Assembly (NCBI GenBank): GCA_900549085.1
Contig: URMO01000012.1
Location: 1-40,452, forward strand
Reading direction: 5' to 3'
DNA: 40,452 nucleotides
Origin: an uncultured Collinsella sp.
GTDB taxonomy: Bacteria; Actinomycetota; Coriobacteriia; Coriobacteriales; Coriobacteriaceae
Position 1 is the stretch's first letter; the number at the start of each line of letters is the position of its first letter. The translations under genes and the position numbers were made by a program. Shown piece by piece: positions 1 through 8,104 of the stretch. A model generated the notes under the pieces. That model searched no databases, was not told the origin of the DNA, and was given only the letters and a program-made list of their open reading frames with translations.

Positions 1-1450
1 AATGCTCAAGACTGCGCGAGAGCTGCGCGGGGCAGGCGGAATTGGTGCAGCGGTATGCCGCGCCCTCAACGCCGCAGGTCTCGTCGCGCACGACGGGCTC
101 GCCGCACGACGGGCATCGCTCGGGCATCATAAACGGGCGCTCGCTGCCGTCGCGTTTATCTGGCAGCGCCTCGACTATCTCGGGAATTATATCTCCCGCC
201 TTGCGAACGGCAACGGTGTCTCCGATCATTATGCCGCGCTCGCGTATGAAATCCAGGTTGTGCAAAGTTGCACGGCTTACCGTCGTTCCCGCAAGACGGA
301 CGGGCTCAAGCACCGCCGTCGGAGTCAGCACACCGGTGCGTCCGACCGCCACGGTGACGTCTGTAAGCTTTGTGAATTTGGTCTCGGGCGGGAATTTGTA
401 AGCCACAGCCCACTTCGGCGTTTTCGTCCCCTCGCCGAGATAACGCCTCCCCGCAAAGGGATCAAGCTTTATGACAACGCCGTCAATATCATATTTCAGC
501 CCGTCGCGCATATCGCCGAGCTTTCTTATGTGCGCGAAAATGTCCTCGCGCCGGCTCACCGTAACACGCTCGGAGATCACCGTAAACCCAAGCTCGGCAA
601 GGCGGCTGAGTGACTCGTTGTGCGTGACAGCCTCGTGACCGTCAGCCCAGAGGCTGCCCTCCTGAAGATTGAATATGAACACATCGAGCCGCCGCTCGGC
701 TGCTATCTTCGGATCAAGCTGGCGCAGCGAACCCGCCGCCGCGTTGCGCGGGTTGGCAAAGGGGTCGCGCCCCTCGGCATCGGCCTCTTCATTCAGACGA
801 ACAAAGCTGCCCTTGGGCATATAGACCTCGCCGCGTACCTCAATGGTGCGCTCGCGGTCGGCGCCCATGTGGGCGAGCGCCGGCTCGGACAGGTGCATGG
901 GCACATCCTTGATGGTACGGACGTTGAGCGACACGTCCTCGCCCGTGGTGCCATCGCCGCGCGTGGCCGCGCGCACGAAGGTGCCGTTTTGGTAGGTAAG
1001 CGCCACGCCCAGGCCGTCGATCTTAAGCTCGCAGGTATAGGTGACGCTACCGGCACCGAGTGCATCCTCGGTGCGCTGGAGCCACGCGTCGAGTTCGTCC
1101 AGATCCATGGCATCGTCCATGGAATACATGCGCGCCATATGCGTGACCGGCGTAAACTGCTCGCTCACGTAGCCGCCCACGCGCTGGGTATAGCTGTCGG
1201 ACGTCACCAGGTCGGGATAGGTCGCCTCGATTTCCTGCAGCTCAACGAGCATTTTGTCAAAGGCGGCGTCCGTGATCTCAGGCGCATCGAGCATGTAGTA
1301 GCGATAGGCGTGGTAATCGAGCTCATGGCGCAGCTCAGCCGCACGCGCCGCCGCCTGGGCACGGGCATCGGCCGGTGCAGCGGCATCCACGCTCGCGGGC
1401 GTTTCGGTATCGATGTCCACGCCGTCACCAAACAGGCTCGATTGCTCCAT
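1..1450 (-). CDS. ligA: NAD-dependent DNA ligase LigA (5' part, runs off the window)
   Basis: Seals nicks during replication and repair, using NAD+ to adenylate an active-site lysine. Reading on the minus strand from ATG at 1448-1450, about 483 codons are present without a stop before the window edge. The adenylation motif KIDG lies at 1013-1024, with Lys at about residue 143, later than usual because of an N-terminal extension of roughly 25 residues rich in Ala and Asp. Other family marks are TRGDGTTGEDV and YDIDGVVIK. Near the window edge come four cysteines, CPSC then CGVEG...CTNSAC, which form the zinc finger. The helix-hairpin-helix and BRCT parts would lie outside. The start is supported by AAGGAG seven bases upstream. 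Family assignment is firm. Confidence 0.96.
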   Translation of the reverse strand, partial: MEQSSLFGDGVDIDTETPASVDAAAPADARAQAAARAAELRHELDYHAYRYYMLDAPEITDAAFDKMLVELQEIEATYPDLVTSDSYTQRVGGYVSEQFTPVTHMARMYSMDDAMDLDELDAWLQRTEDALGAGSVTYTCELKIDGLGVALTYQNGTFVRAATRGDGTTGEDVSLNVRTIKDVPMHLSEPALAHMGADRERTIEVRGEVYMPKGSFVRLNEEADAEGRDPFANPRNAAAGSLRQLDPKIAAERRLDVFIFNLQEGSLWADGHEAVTHNESLSRLAELGFTVISERVTVSRREDIFAHIRKLGDMRDGLKYDIDGVVIKLDPFAGRRYLGEGTKTPKWAVAYKFPPETKFTKLTDVTVAVGRTGVLTPTAVLEPVRLAGTTVSRATLHNLDFIRERGIMIGDTVAVRKAGDIIPEIVEALPDKRDGSERPFMMPERCPSCGEPVVRDETCGVEGAAYRCTNSACPAQLSRSLEH

Positions 1451-1558
1451 AGCGGCACTCCTTCGCTCGATTTCAAACGGATACAAGAGTACCACCGGTC
1501 GCAACGGGGCCGAATAGCGGTCTCAAACCGCACCGAATCGGCAGCCGCTAGACCGGGG

Positions 1559-1574
1559 TGGATCGCGCGATCCA
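1559..1574. promoter_or_regulatory. 16-bp perfect palindrome upstream of ligA
   Basis: TGGATCGCGCGATCCA is perfectly self-complementary and lies about 110 bases upstream of the ligA start, in the presumed leader or promoter. A second inverted repeat, TGATCCGTT at 1598-1606 and AACGGATCA at 1620-1628, lies further upstream. These could be an operator or an RNA hairpin. No regulator can be named. Confidence 0.4.
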
Positions 1575-1630
1575 ACCATACCCTTGCCATTTCTAAATGA
1601 TCCGTTTTCCTCCGTCCCCAACGGATCAAT

Positions 1631-1672
1631 AAGAAAAGAGGGGCTGTCCCACGTTGATGGGACAGCCCCTCT
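1631..1672 (-). terminator. Rho-independent terminator of the htrA gene
   Basis: A perfect 15-bp stem (1637-1651 with 1658-1672) with a six-base loop is followed on the minus strand by TTTTCTTATTG. It lies 27 bases after the htrA stop and separates htrA from ligA. Confidence 0.9.
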
Positions 1673-1698
1673 GGCCTCGATATGTGCGAAACGGCTCG

Positions 1699-3159
1699 CT
1701 AGTAACCCTGGCCGTAGCCTTGACCCTGGCCCTGCTGGCCCAACAGCTCCTCCAGGTACTGGCGCAACTGCTCGTCGGTGATGCCGCCGTTGCCGGTGTC
1801 GGTCGCGCTGTCGTCCTGCTGCTGGCTCTGCAGCTCCTCGTCAGAGCCCAGCTCAACCGTGACCTTCTTCTCGTCCTTGCCGCGCATAAGCGTGATCTCG
1901 ACCTTCTCGCCCACCTCGTGGCTGCGCAGTGCGATGATCAGGCCATCGGCGCTCGTGATCTCGTCGTCGCCCAGCTTGGTGATGACGTCGCCCTCCTGAA
2001 TTCCGGCCTTAGCAGCAGGACCATCCTCAACGACGCTCGCCACATACGCGCCGCTATCGGTGCTCAGCTTGTTGGTGCGGGCGTTAAGCGCATTGACGCT
2101 CGAAAGTGTGGCGCCCAGATACGGATGAACCGGCGTCTTGCCGCCGATGATCTGGTCGGCAATGTTCTTGGCGTAGTTAACGGGAATAGCAAAGCCCACG
2201 CCCGAGCTGGAGCCCGAATAGCTCTCGATGAGCGAGTTAATGCCCACCAGCTCACCATTGTCGTTAACGAGCGCGCCACCGGAGTTACCCGGGTTGATGG
2301 CGGCATCGGTCTGGATCATATTGGCATAGATGGTGTTACCGCTGGTAGAGCTCATGGCCGTGGAACGATAGAGCGCCGACACGATACCCGTGGAGACAGA
2401 CTGCTCGTTGCCGAACGGCGAGCCGATCGCCATAACCCACTCGCCAACGTTGAGCTTGGAGGAGTCGCCAATTTCGATCGGCGTAAGCTTGGAGGCGTCG
2501 GCGTCCTTGAGCTTGATGACGGCCAGGTCGCTCGAGGCGTCGTTGCCCACGAACTCGGCCTCGTAGGTGGTGCCGTCGTCCATGGTCACCACGTACTGGT
2601 CATAGCCATCGACCACGTGGTTGTTGGTGAGGATGTGGCCCTCGGTATCGAGCACCACGCCCGAACCGACGCTGCCCGAGCTGTCCGACTCGTCGGCAGA
2701 CTGCGAAAGCGAGCCATTCTGGCTGCCGCTCGAAGTGGCGGTAATGGAAACGACGGAGGGCAGGGCCTTGGCAGAAACGGCCTCGGCCAACGTGGTGTCC
2801 TCGGAATCAATCGTAATCTTTTGCGTCGATGAGCCCGAAGCGCCCGCCGTCACGGCGTTCTTGCCGCCGCCAATGTTGAGCGTGCCGCTCATAATGAGCG
2901 CAATGACCAGCAGGGCTCCGCAGGCACAGCCGGCAAGCGCCGTAATAAAGATCGGTAGCTTTTTGGTCTTGGTCTTGACCACCGTGTGCTTGTTCACGAC
3001 CTGCTGGCCACCCAGCGGCTTTCCGGTCTGCGTGTCGTAGGCCTGCACGTAGGGAATGTTACTGCCGGCAGGCGTCGACTCCACCTGCACACGCGGCTGC
3101 TGCTGGGTCTCGCCGGCGTTGCCCGCATCCTGGGGACGCTGGGAATCGTACTCGCTCAT
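1699..3159 (-). CDS. HtrA/DegP-type membrane-anchored serine protease with PDZ domain
   Basis: Envelope quality-control protease of the trypsin-like HtrA family, 486 residues. Residues 1-65 are a Gln/Pro/Thr-rich cytoplasmic segment. About 67-91 is one membrane segment (PIFITALAGCACGALLVIAL), so the protease faces outside. The catalytic triad is visible as His181 (TNNHVVDG), Asp211 (SSDLAVIKL) and Ser293 (NPGNSGGAL). A PDZ domain follows at about 360-450 (GPAAKAGIQEGDVI). The C-terminus is an odd low-complexity tail of Gly, Gln and Tyr. An in-frame ATG exists at 3198, but the start at 3159 is chosen because GAAAGGA sits eight bases upstream. Single-gene unit with its own terminator. It lies behind a terminator-like hairpin in its leader. 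Confidence 0.93.
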   Translation of the reverse strand: MSEYDSQRPQDAGNAGETQQQPRVQVESTPAGSNIPYVQAYDTQTGKPLGGQQVVNKHTVVKTKTKKLPIFITALAGCACGALLVIALIMSGTLNIGGGKNAVTAGASGSSTQKITIDSEDTTLAEAVSAKALPSVVSITATSSGSQNGSLSQSADESDSSGSVGSGVVLDTEGHILTNNHVVDGYDQYVVTMDDGTTYEAEFVGNDASSDLAVIKLKDADASKLTPIEIGDSSKLNVGEWVMAIGSPFGNEQSVSTGIVSALYRSTAMSSTSGNTIYANMIQTDAAINPGNSGGALVNDNGELVGINSLIESYSGSSSGVGFAIPVNYAKNIADQIIGGKTPVHPYLGATLSSVNALNARTNKLSTDSGAYVASVVEDGPAAKAGIQEGDVITKLGDDEITSADGLIIALRSHEVGEKVEITLMRGKDEKKVTVELGSDEELQSQQQDDSATDTGNGGITDEQLRQYLEELLGQQGQGQGYGQGY

Positions 3160-3183
3160 GGCTGCGATCCTTTCGTCAAATAA

Positions 3184-3212
3184 CCAAAGGCCCGCCAAAC
3201 ATGTGGCGGGCC
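3184..3212 (-). terminator. Terminator-like hairpin in the htrA leader
   Basis: GGCCCGCCA at 3189-3197 pairs with TGGCGGGCC at 3204-3212. On the minus strand it is followed by TTTGGTTATTTG and then the htrA ribosome binding site. The gene upstream already has its own terminator at 3327-3363, so this one may act as an attenuator for htrA. Confidence 0.5.
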
Positions 3213-3326
3213 ATCATTGTTCACGTTGAGTTGTACCCCAATATGCGGGCGCAAGTGTATGAGAACGCAATCTTTTAGGAAGGCTTAAGTTCTGCCGCAG
3301 ACCCGAAAGGAATCCGTACCTGCGTC

Positions 3327-3363
3327 AAAACCACCACAAAAGTGCCTGTCCCCTTTGTGGTGG
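3327..3363 (-). terminator. Terminator after the glnA - response regulator unit
   Basis: CCACCACAAA at 3331-3340 pairs with TTTGTGGTGG at 3354-3363, with a 13-base loop. Four T residues follow on the minus strand. It starts 5 bases after the response-regulator stop codon. Confidence 0.85.
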
Positions 3364-3367
3364 AAAG

Positions 3368-4030
3368 CTAGTCCTTAAACAGATAGCCCACGCCGCGGAC
3401 GGTGGTGATGTGCGCCGCGATCTGCGGACCCACCTTGGAGCGGATGCGTCGAATGTGCACGTCGACGGTGCGCGTGCCGCCGCAGTACTCAAAGCCCCAC
3501 ACGCGGTGCAGCAGCACCTCGCGGCTGTAAGCACGGTTGGGATGCGTCGCCAAAAAGCTCAGCAGCGAGTATTCCATCAGCGTCAGGTCGATGGGCTCGT
3601 TATCGAGCGTCACCTGGTAGGTTGCCAGGTTAATCTCGAGGTTGTCGATGTTGAGCACATCGTCGGCGGCGACAGTCTCCTCCTCGCCCATCAGGCGCTG
3701 CGCGCGAGCCTTGAGCTCGTTGGGCGTCGCCGTGGGGCATACAAAGTCGGCATGCGCGTGATTCGGCAGGCGCAGGGTGCCGAGTGCCTCGTCATCGACG
3801 ATCACCAGCATGGGGACGCCGCCGCGATCGTCAAGCCACTTGGCAATCTGATCGATGCGGTCACTGCGGATGCCATCGGAATCGAGGATCAGCAGGTCAA
3901 AGTCGTGCGCCGCAGTCGGCGAATCGGGGGTTGCCAGGCTCACCTCGACACCCAGGGTGGTCGTCAAGCTGCGGGCAAACTCGTGGAAGCGCGTCGTGCG
4001 CGCCATGAACAGGGCACTCTTTTCGGACAT
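3368..4030 (-). CDS. GlnR-like orphan OmpR-family response regulator
   Basis: DNA-binding regulator, 220 residues. The C-terminal winged helix (about 125-220) is a clear OmpR/PhoB type, with LMEYSLLSFLATHPNRAYSR and GGTRTVDVHIRRIRSKVGP. The latter is very close to the signature I know from actinobacterial GlnR. The N-terminal receiver is degenerate: Asp50 is present (LLILDSDG) but the upstream acidic pair and the conserved Lys are not apparent, as in GlnR, which works without a partner kinase. It lies 50 bases downstream of glnA on the same strand, and a GlnR-box-like sequence stands in the glnA promoter. Start chosen at 4030 (GGAGG five bases upstream) over an ATG at 4114 that overlaps glnA. 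Control of nitrogen assimilation is inferred from context and domain similarity. Confidence 0.8.
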   Translation of the reverse strand: MSEKSALFMARTTRFHEFARSLTTTLGVEVSLATPDSPTAAHDFDLLILDSDGIRSDRIDQIAKWLDDRGGVPMLVIVDDEALGTLRLPNHAHADFVCPTATPNELKARAQRLMGEEETVAADDVLNIDNLEINLATYQVTLDNEPIDLTLMEYSLLSFLATHPNRAYSREVLLHRVWGFEYCGGTRTVDVHIRRIRSKVGPQIAAHITTVRGVGYLFKD

Positions 4031-4080
4031 ATCGACCTCCAAGGAAATGAGCTCAATCGTACTGGAACAAGCCAGCGCGA

Positions 4081-5418
4081 TTAGGAGTTCGCCAGATAAT
4101 GCTTGATCTCCCACTCAGTGATCGTAGACTCAAACTTATGCCACTCGTCGCGCTTCTTTTTGAGGAAGAAGCTATGGATGTGCTCGCCGAGGGCATCCTT
4201 CATAAACTGCGAGTCCTCAAAGACGTCGAGCGCCTCTTTGAGCGAGCGCGGCAGCGGCGTATAGCCGGCCTCGACCATCTGACGGTCGGTGAGCTTGAGC
4301 GTCTCGGCCGTTGCCTCGGGCGGGAGCTCCAGTTTGCGCTCGATGCCATCGAGACCAGCCGCCAGCGTGACGGCGTTGACCAGGTACGGGTTGGCCATGG
4401 GGTCGGGGCTACGAAGCTCGATGCGCGTGGACAGCTGCTTGCCGGGCTTGTAGACCGGGATGCGGACCATGCTCGCGCGGTTGCGCAGGCCCCACGTGGC
4501 GTACTGCGGCACAGAGTCGCCACCCGTGGTGATGCGCTTGTATGAGTTGACCGTGGGGTTGGTGATGGCGCTGATCTCGCGCGCGTGCGTCAGAATGCCG
4601 GCCATGTAGTGTTTGGCGATGTCGGAAAGATGGTACTTCTCGTCGTCCTCGCCCCAAAAGACGTTGTTGCCGTCGTGATCGAATAGCGACTGGCACAGGA
4701 ACATAGCACTGCCGTCTTCGCCTGCCAACGGCTTGGGCATAAAGGAGGCGTGGCAACCGCTCTCGTAGGCCTGCTGCTTAATGATGAGTTTGGCCGTGGT
4801 GATGGCGTCGGACATGCTCAGGGCCTCGGCGTGGCGCAGGCTCATGCCATGCTGCGAGCGGCCAGCGGCGTGGAAGGTGTATTCCACGGGCACGGACATC
4901 TTCTCGAGCGTGAGGACCGTGTTGCGACGCAGGTCGCGAGCAGCATCGCTCACCGAAAGGTCAAAGTAGCCCACGTTGTCGAGCGGCTCGGGCGTGTGCT
5001 CGTCGGGGAAGTAGTAGTACTCCAGCTCGGCGCCCACGTTGAGCAGGTAGCCGGCCTTCTCGGCCTTATAGAACATGCGGCGCAGGGCGTCGCGCGGGTC
5101 GCCGGCAAACGGCTTGCGATCGGGGGTGCACACGTCGCAGAACACGCGGGCGACGCCGTTGTGGCTCGGGCGCCACGGCAGGATCTGGAAGGTCGAAGCA
5201 TCGGGAAACGCCAGCATATCGGCTTCCTCGGGCGTGGCAAAGCCCTCGATAGCGGAGCCGTCAAAGCCAATACCCTCCTCAAAAGCGACCTCGAGGTCCT
5301 CGGGGCTAATGGCAAAGTTCTTGAGGCGGCCGAGAATGTCGACAAACCACAGACGCACAAAGCGGATGTCACGCTGCTCTACGGAGCGGAGTACGTAATC
5401 GATATTCTGCTGGTTCAT
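4081..5418 (-). CDS. glnA: Type I glutamine synthetase, GSI-alpha type
   Basis: Makes glutamine from glutamate, ammonia and ATP in the cytoplasm as a dodecamer. Length 445 residues matches the short GSI-alpha class. Visible signatures are GFDGSAIEGF (about 51-60), the glutamate-binding NPTVNSYKR and the ATP-site region KPLAGEDGSAMF. The adenylylation loop with NLYDLP found in GSI-beta is absent, so adenylylation control is unlikely. The flap segment usually read as YEAPCYVAWS is here GDSVPQYATWG, so the flap glutamate appears as Asp or is shifted. This may affect feedback control. RBS GAAAGGGGAG precedes the ATG. It is followed by the GlnR-like regulator. Confidence 0.95.
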   Translation of the reverse strand: MNQQNIDYVLRSVEQRDIRFVRLWFVDILGRLKNFAISPEDLEVAFEEGIGFDGSAIEGFATPEEADMLAFPDASTFQILPWRPSHNGVARVFCDVCTPDRKPFAGDPRDALRRMFYKAEKAGYLLNVGAELEYYYFPDEHTPEPLDNVGYFDLSVSDAARDLRRNTVLTLEKMSVPVEYTFHAAGRSQHGMSLRHAEALSMSDAITTAKLIIKQQAYESGCHASFMPKPLAGEDGSAMFLCQSLFDHDGNNVFWGEDDEKYHLSDIAKHYMAGILTHAREISAITNPTVNSYKRITTGGDSVPQYATWGLRNRASMVRIPVYKPGKQLSTRIELRSPDPMANPYLVNAVTLAAGLDGIERKLELPPEATAETLKLTDRQMVEAGYTPLPRSLKEALDVFEDSQFMKDALGEHIHSFFLKKKRDEWHKFESTITEWEIKHYLANS

Positions 5419-5465
5419 GTCGCTCCCCTTTCTTTCGGGCGGGTTTCGACTGGTCTATATCGCAG

Positions 5466-5499
5466 ATACTATCGCAGAAAAATGTTTCCGCAGGGTTAA
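5466..5499 (-). promoter_or_regulatory. glnA promoter with a GlnR-box-like sequence
   Basis: On the minus strand, TTAAC, six bases, GAAAC (5499-5484) resembles the GTnAC-n6-GaAAC half of the actinobacterial GlnR box. Twelve bases further is TAGTAT (5471-5466), a good -10 element about 48 bases before the glnA start. The box would overlap the -35 position, as expected for an activator site. Only one half-box is clear. Confidence 0.5.
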
Positions 5500-5552
5500 A
5501 GCGTATCAAGCGCTCAAAAAACGTGCGCGAACAGGCCGTTGCGAACGAGCGA

Positions 5553-6575
5553 CTAGCGCGAGGTCGAAGCGCGGTATTCGATGTGACCGGGAATCTCGAT
5601 GCGCTTGGGGGCGAGCTTTGCGGCATCGCCCACCGTAGTGGTAACGATGTCGATGCGCTCGGACAGGCGCTCGACCACGCGCTCGGCAATGGTGAGGGTG
5701 TCTTGCGCGGCCGTGGTCACACCGCCAAAGAGCACGTGGTTCCAGGGGTAGTCGTCAAACGTCGCGATCTTGAGACCCGCCGGCAACGAGGGTCCCAACT
5801 GTGCCAGCGCCTCGGTCAGACGCAGAAAGACCAGGCCGTTGACGGCAATGAGGCCGAGCTTTTTACCTGCATAGCCACGGATGGTCTCGTCCAAGCGGCC
5901 GACGCCCGTGACGCCACCATCGGCCAGGGTGACGACCTCGCCCGCAAGACCTCGACGCGAAAGCTCGTCGGCAAAGGCCTCGGCGCGCTCGCGACGCACG
6001 GGGCTGCCATCGCTTGCCTCGGTGAGCAGGCACAAGCGCTCGCTGCCAGCGGCAGCCAAGGCGTCTACCAAGCCGGCAACCAGCTCGCGGTTGTTAGATG
6101 TCACCAGATCGACACCGCCGGCGGCAACATCGCGGTCGAGCAGCACAACGGGTAAACGTCCCGCGGCAGCGGCGATTGCCTCGTCGTTACCGCCGCAGGT
6201 ATTGACGACCAGGCCGTCCACGCCGGCGTCGATAAGCCTGGTGAGCGATTCGGCCTCTTTAGCGGGATCGTTACCGCTAATGGCCGTCATAAGCGAGCAG
6301 CCGCGCGCGGCGGCGCTAGCGGAAAGGCCCTCGAGCATGGCGCTGGAGAACGGGTTGGCGATGTCGGCCAGGATCACGCCGATGAGGTTGGTGCGTGAGC
6401 TGCGCAGATTGCGTGCGGCGGCACGTGGGCGATAGCCGGTGCGCTCGATAACCGCCGCGATGCGAGCGCGGGTTTCCTCGGTCATCTGCCCGGGGCGGTT
6501 GTTGAGATAGCGCGAGACCGTGGCCGGGCTCACGCCCGCCTCGGCGGCAATGTCCTTGATTCTCATCTGCGCCAT
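5553..6575 (-). CDS. LacI-family transcriptional repressor, probable regulator of kdgK/kdgA
   Basis: About 340 residues. The N-terminal helix-turn-helix reads IKDIAAEAGVSPATVSRYLNN, the LacI signature, followed by a hinge (NLRSSRTNLIGVILADIANPF) and a periplasmic-binding-like sensor domain (GLSASAAARGCSLM, DAGVDGLVVNTCG, DDYPWNHVLFGGVTT). It is divergently placed from kdgK. The shared 235-base gap holds two tandem LacI-type sites, so it most likely represses kdgK and kdgA and responds to KDG or a related metabolite (inference). Start uncertain: 6575 (MAQMRIKDIA) is preferred for proximity to the HTH and a GGGG-rich stretch upstream. ATGs at 6623 and 6566 are alternatives. Confidence 0.87.
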   Translation of the reverse strand: MAQMRIKDIAAEAGVSPATVSRYLNNRPGQMTEETRARIAAVIERTGYRPRAAARNLRSSRTNLIGVILADIANPFSSAMLEGLSASAAARGCSLMTAISGNDPAKEAESLTRLIDAGVDGLVVNTCGGNDEAIAAAAGRLPVVLLDRDVAAGGVDLVTSNNRELVAGLVDALAAAGSERLCLLTEASDGSPVRRERAEAFADELSRRGLAGEVVTLADGGVTGVGRLDETIRGYAGKKLGLIAVNGLVFLRLTEALAQLGPSLPAGLKIATFDDYPWNHVLFGGVTTAAQDTLTIAERVVERLSERIDIVTTTVGDAAKLAPKRIEIPGHIEYRASTSR

Positions 6576-6640
6576 GGCGCACCCCGTTTCCCAATTGTCA
6601 GCAGTCTGAGCCATTTTAGGCATTTTTTTAAAAATCTCGC

Positions 6641-6705
6641 TTGCAAAACGCTGTAGGTGAGTATACTACAACTCGAAACGAAACCGATTTCGTAAACCGA
6701 TTTCG
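6641..6705 (+). promoter_or_regulatory. kdgK promoter with two tandem LacI-type operators
   Basis: TTGCAA (6641-6646) and TATACT (6662-6667) form a promoter with a short 15-base spacer. Just downstream are two copies of AAACCGATTT, within CGAAACCGATTTCG (6679-6692) and TAAACCGATTTCG (6693-6705), with centres 13 bp apart. The first is a near-perfect palindrome with central CG, typical of LacI-family operators. Their place at and after the transcription start suits repression. Confidence 0.7.
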
Positions 6706-6709
6706 GCAA

Positions 6710-6767
6710 GCGTTGGCACGGTGGTGCAAAGATGCACCCTACCGTCTTGGCACCTCCGTGCCAACGC
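6710..6767 (+). promoter_or_regulatory. Structured 5' leader of kdgK (nested hairpins)
   Basis: A perfect 12-bp stem (6710-6721 with 6756-6767) encloses an inner 6-bp hairpin, GGTGCA-AAGA-TGCACC (6723-6738). There is no T run, so it is not a simple terminator. It lies 43 bases before the start codon and could affect mRNA stability or translation. Confidence 0.5.
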
Positions 6768-6810
6768 CATATCAAAGGTGTACGCACGAGCAAGAAGGAG
6801 CTGCGCGACC

Positions 6811-7845
6811 ATGGGTAAAACGGTTCTTACCTTCGGCGAGATCATGATGAGGCTCTCGCCCAAAGACCATCTGCGCATTGAGCAGGCGACCGAGTTTGAT
6901 GTCCGCTACGGCGGCGCCGAGGCAAACACCGCGCTTTCCCTGGCCTACCAGGGCGACAAGGCCGCTTACGTCTCCGTTGTCCCAGCCAACCGTCTGGGCG
7001 AGTGCGCTCTGCGTTCGTTGAAGGTCTACGACGTCGACACCACGCGCGTCGTGCGTCAGGGCGACCGCCTTGGCTCCTATGTGTTTGAGGTCGGTGCCTC
7101 GCAGCGCGGCAACGGCTGCGTCTACGACCGCAAGTACTCCGCTATCAACATGGCCAAGCGCGACGTCTTTGACTGGAACGAGATCCTCAAGGGCATCGAT
7201 GTCTTCTATTTCTCCGGCGTGACGCCCGCTGTCTCCGACGAGATGGCCGCTGCATGCAAGGACGCCCTCACCGCTTGCCGCGCCAAGGGCATCACCACCG
7301 TGTGCGACGTCAACTATCGCGGCAAGATGTGGTCGCCCGAAAGGTCGCAGGCCACCATGAAGGAGCTCCTGCCGCTCGTCGACATCTGCATCGCCAACGA
7401 CGAGGACGCACCCGCCGGCCTCGGCATGACCTGCGTCTCCGGCTCCCTTGCCCACGGCATCGAGGAGCGCGACACCTACGTCGAGATGGCCCGTCAGATT
7501 TGCGCCGAGTACGGCTGCAAAAAGGTCGCTTCGGTCGTCCGCAACATCTCCTGCGTCGAGCGCTCCATCTGGATGGGCATGCTCTATGACGCCGAGAGCG
7601 GCGAGCACTGGTTCTCCCCTGCTCATGACGTTCACGTGCTCGAGGGCGTTGCCGCCGGCGACGCTTTCAACGCCGGTTTGGTCCATGCCCTCATCAACGA
7701 CTTTGACCCGCAGGACGCCGTCAACTACGCGATTGCGGCCTCGATCCTCAAACTCACCATCAAGGGCGATTCCAACTTGGTGACCGCCGACGAGATCGCC
7801 GCTGTGGCATCAGCCGCCGACGGTGGCACCCGAGTCGCGCGCTAA
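6811..7845 (+). CDS. kdgK: 2-dehydro-3-deoxygluconate kinase (PfkB family)
   Basis: Phosphorylates KDG to 2-keto-3-deoxy-6-phosphogluconate with ATP. 344 residues, a normal length. The N-terminal PfkB signature region GGAEANTALSLAYQG is at 34-48. The C-terminal active-site loop reads GVAAGDAFNAG with the catalytic base Asp at about 284. The usual GAGD is AAGD here, a small departure seen in some KDG kinases. Start at ATG 6811 with AAGGAG ten bases upstream. An in-frame upstream ATG at 6721 lies inside the leader hairpin and is unlikely. kdgA follows on the same strand after 259 bases. Together they form the lower part of the uronate and sugar-acid routes in this window. Confidence 0.9.
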   Translation: MGKTVLTFGEIMMRLSPKDHLRIEQATEFDVRYGGAEANTALSLAYQGDKAAYVSVVPANRLGECALRSLKVYDVDTTRVVRQGDRLGSYVFEVGASQRGNGCVYDRKYSAINMAKRDVFDWNEILKGIDVFYFSGVTPAVSDEMAAACKDALTACRAKGITTVCDVNYRGKMWSPERSQATMKELLPLVDICIANDEDAPAGLGMTCVSGSLAHGIEERDTYVEMARQICAEYGCKKVASVVRNISCVERSIWMGMLYDAESGEHWFSPAHDVHVLEGVAAGDAFNAGLVHALINDFDPQDAVNYAIAASILKLTIKGDSNLVTADEIAAVASAADGGTRVAR

Positions 7846-7859
7846 GCCGTCCCCATTCC

Positions 7860-7905
7860 GCGGGCTGCAGTTTCCCATACCCATACCCATACCTCTGCAG
7901 CCCGC
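7860..7905 (+). other. 11-bp hairpin with a CCCATA triplet repeat in its loop, between kdgK and kdgA
   Basis: GCGGGCTGCAG (7860-7870) pairs with CTGCAGCCCGC (7895-7905). The 24-base loop contains three tandem CCCATA units. No T run follows. It may protect the kdgK 3' end or divide the transcript. The rest of the 259-base gap has weaker pairing between GGCAAAACC near 7924 and GGTTTTGTC near 7951. Confidence 0.55.
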
Positions 7906-8104
7906 TCCCCGATTCCTCCGGTCGGGCAAAACCACCAGTCCCATTCCGGTTTTGTCTGGCATTTCCTACATGACTGGTCGTGCAGCCGGTTTTGAAATTG
8001 CTTGAACCCCAAGCAGTGCCTCCGATAACCAATCCAAAATCGGCTCCTGACCAGCACATTTAGCAATCATGCGCCCGTGCGCGCCTCACATCGAAAGGAA
8101 CATC

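Noticed and set aside
620..1600. Long plus-strand open frames opposite ligA, and similar antisense frames opposite htrA, GntP, the OYE-type gene, GH28, uxaA, uxaB and uxaC
   Set aside because: They mirror the codon periodicity of the real minus-strand genes, have His/Arg/Gly-rich products without recognisable domains, and lack ribosome binding sites.
3341..3353. Shared CTGTCCC words in the loops or stems of several terminators (1644-1650, 3346-3352, complement near 22910)
   Set aside because: Suggestive of a genome-wide habit but too short and too few here to call a repeat family.
5419..5552. Riboswitch or glutamine-responsive RNA in the glnA leader
   Set aside because: No convincing conserved hairpins are visible; the promoter and GlnR-box reading explains the region better.
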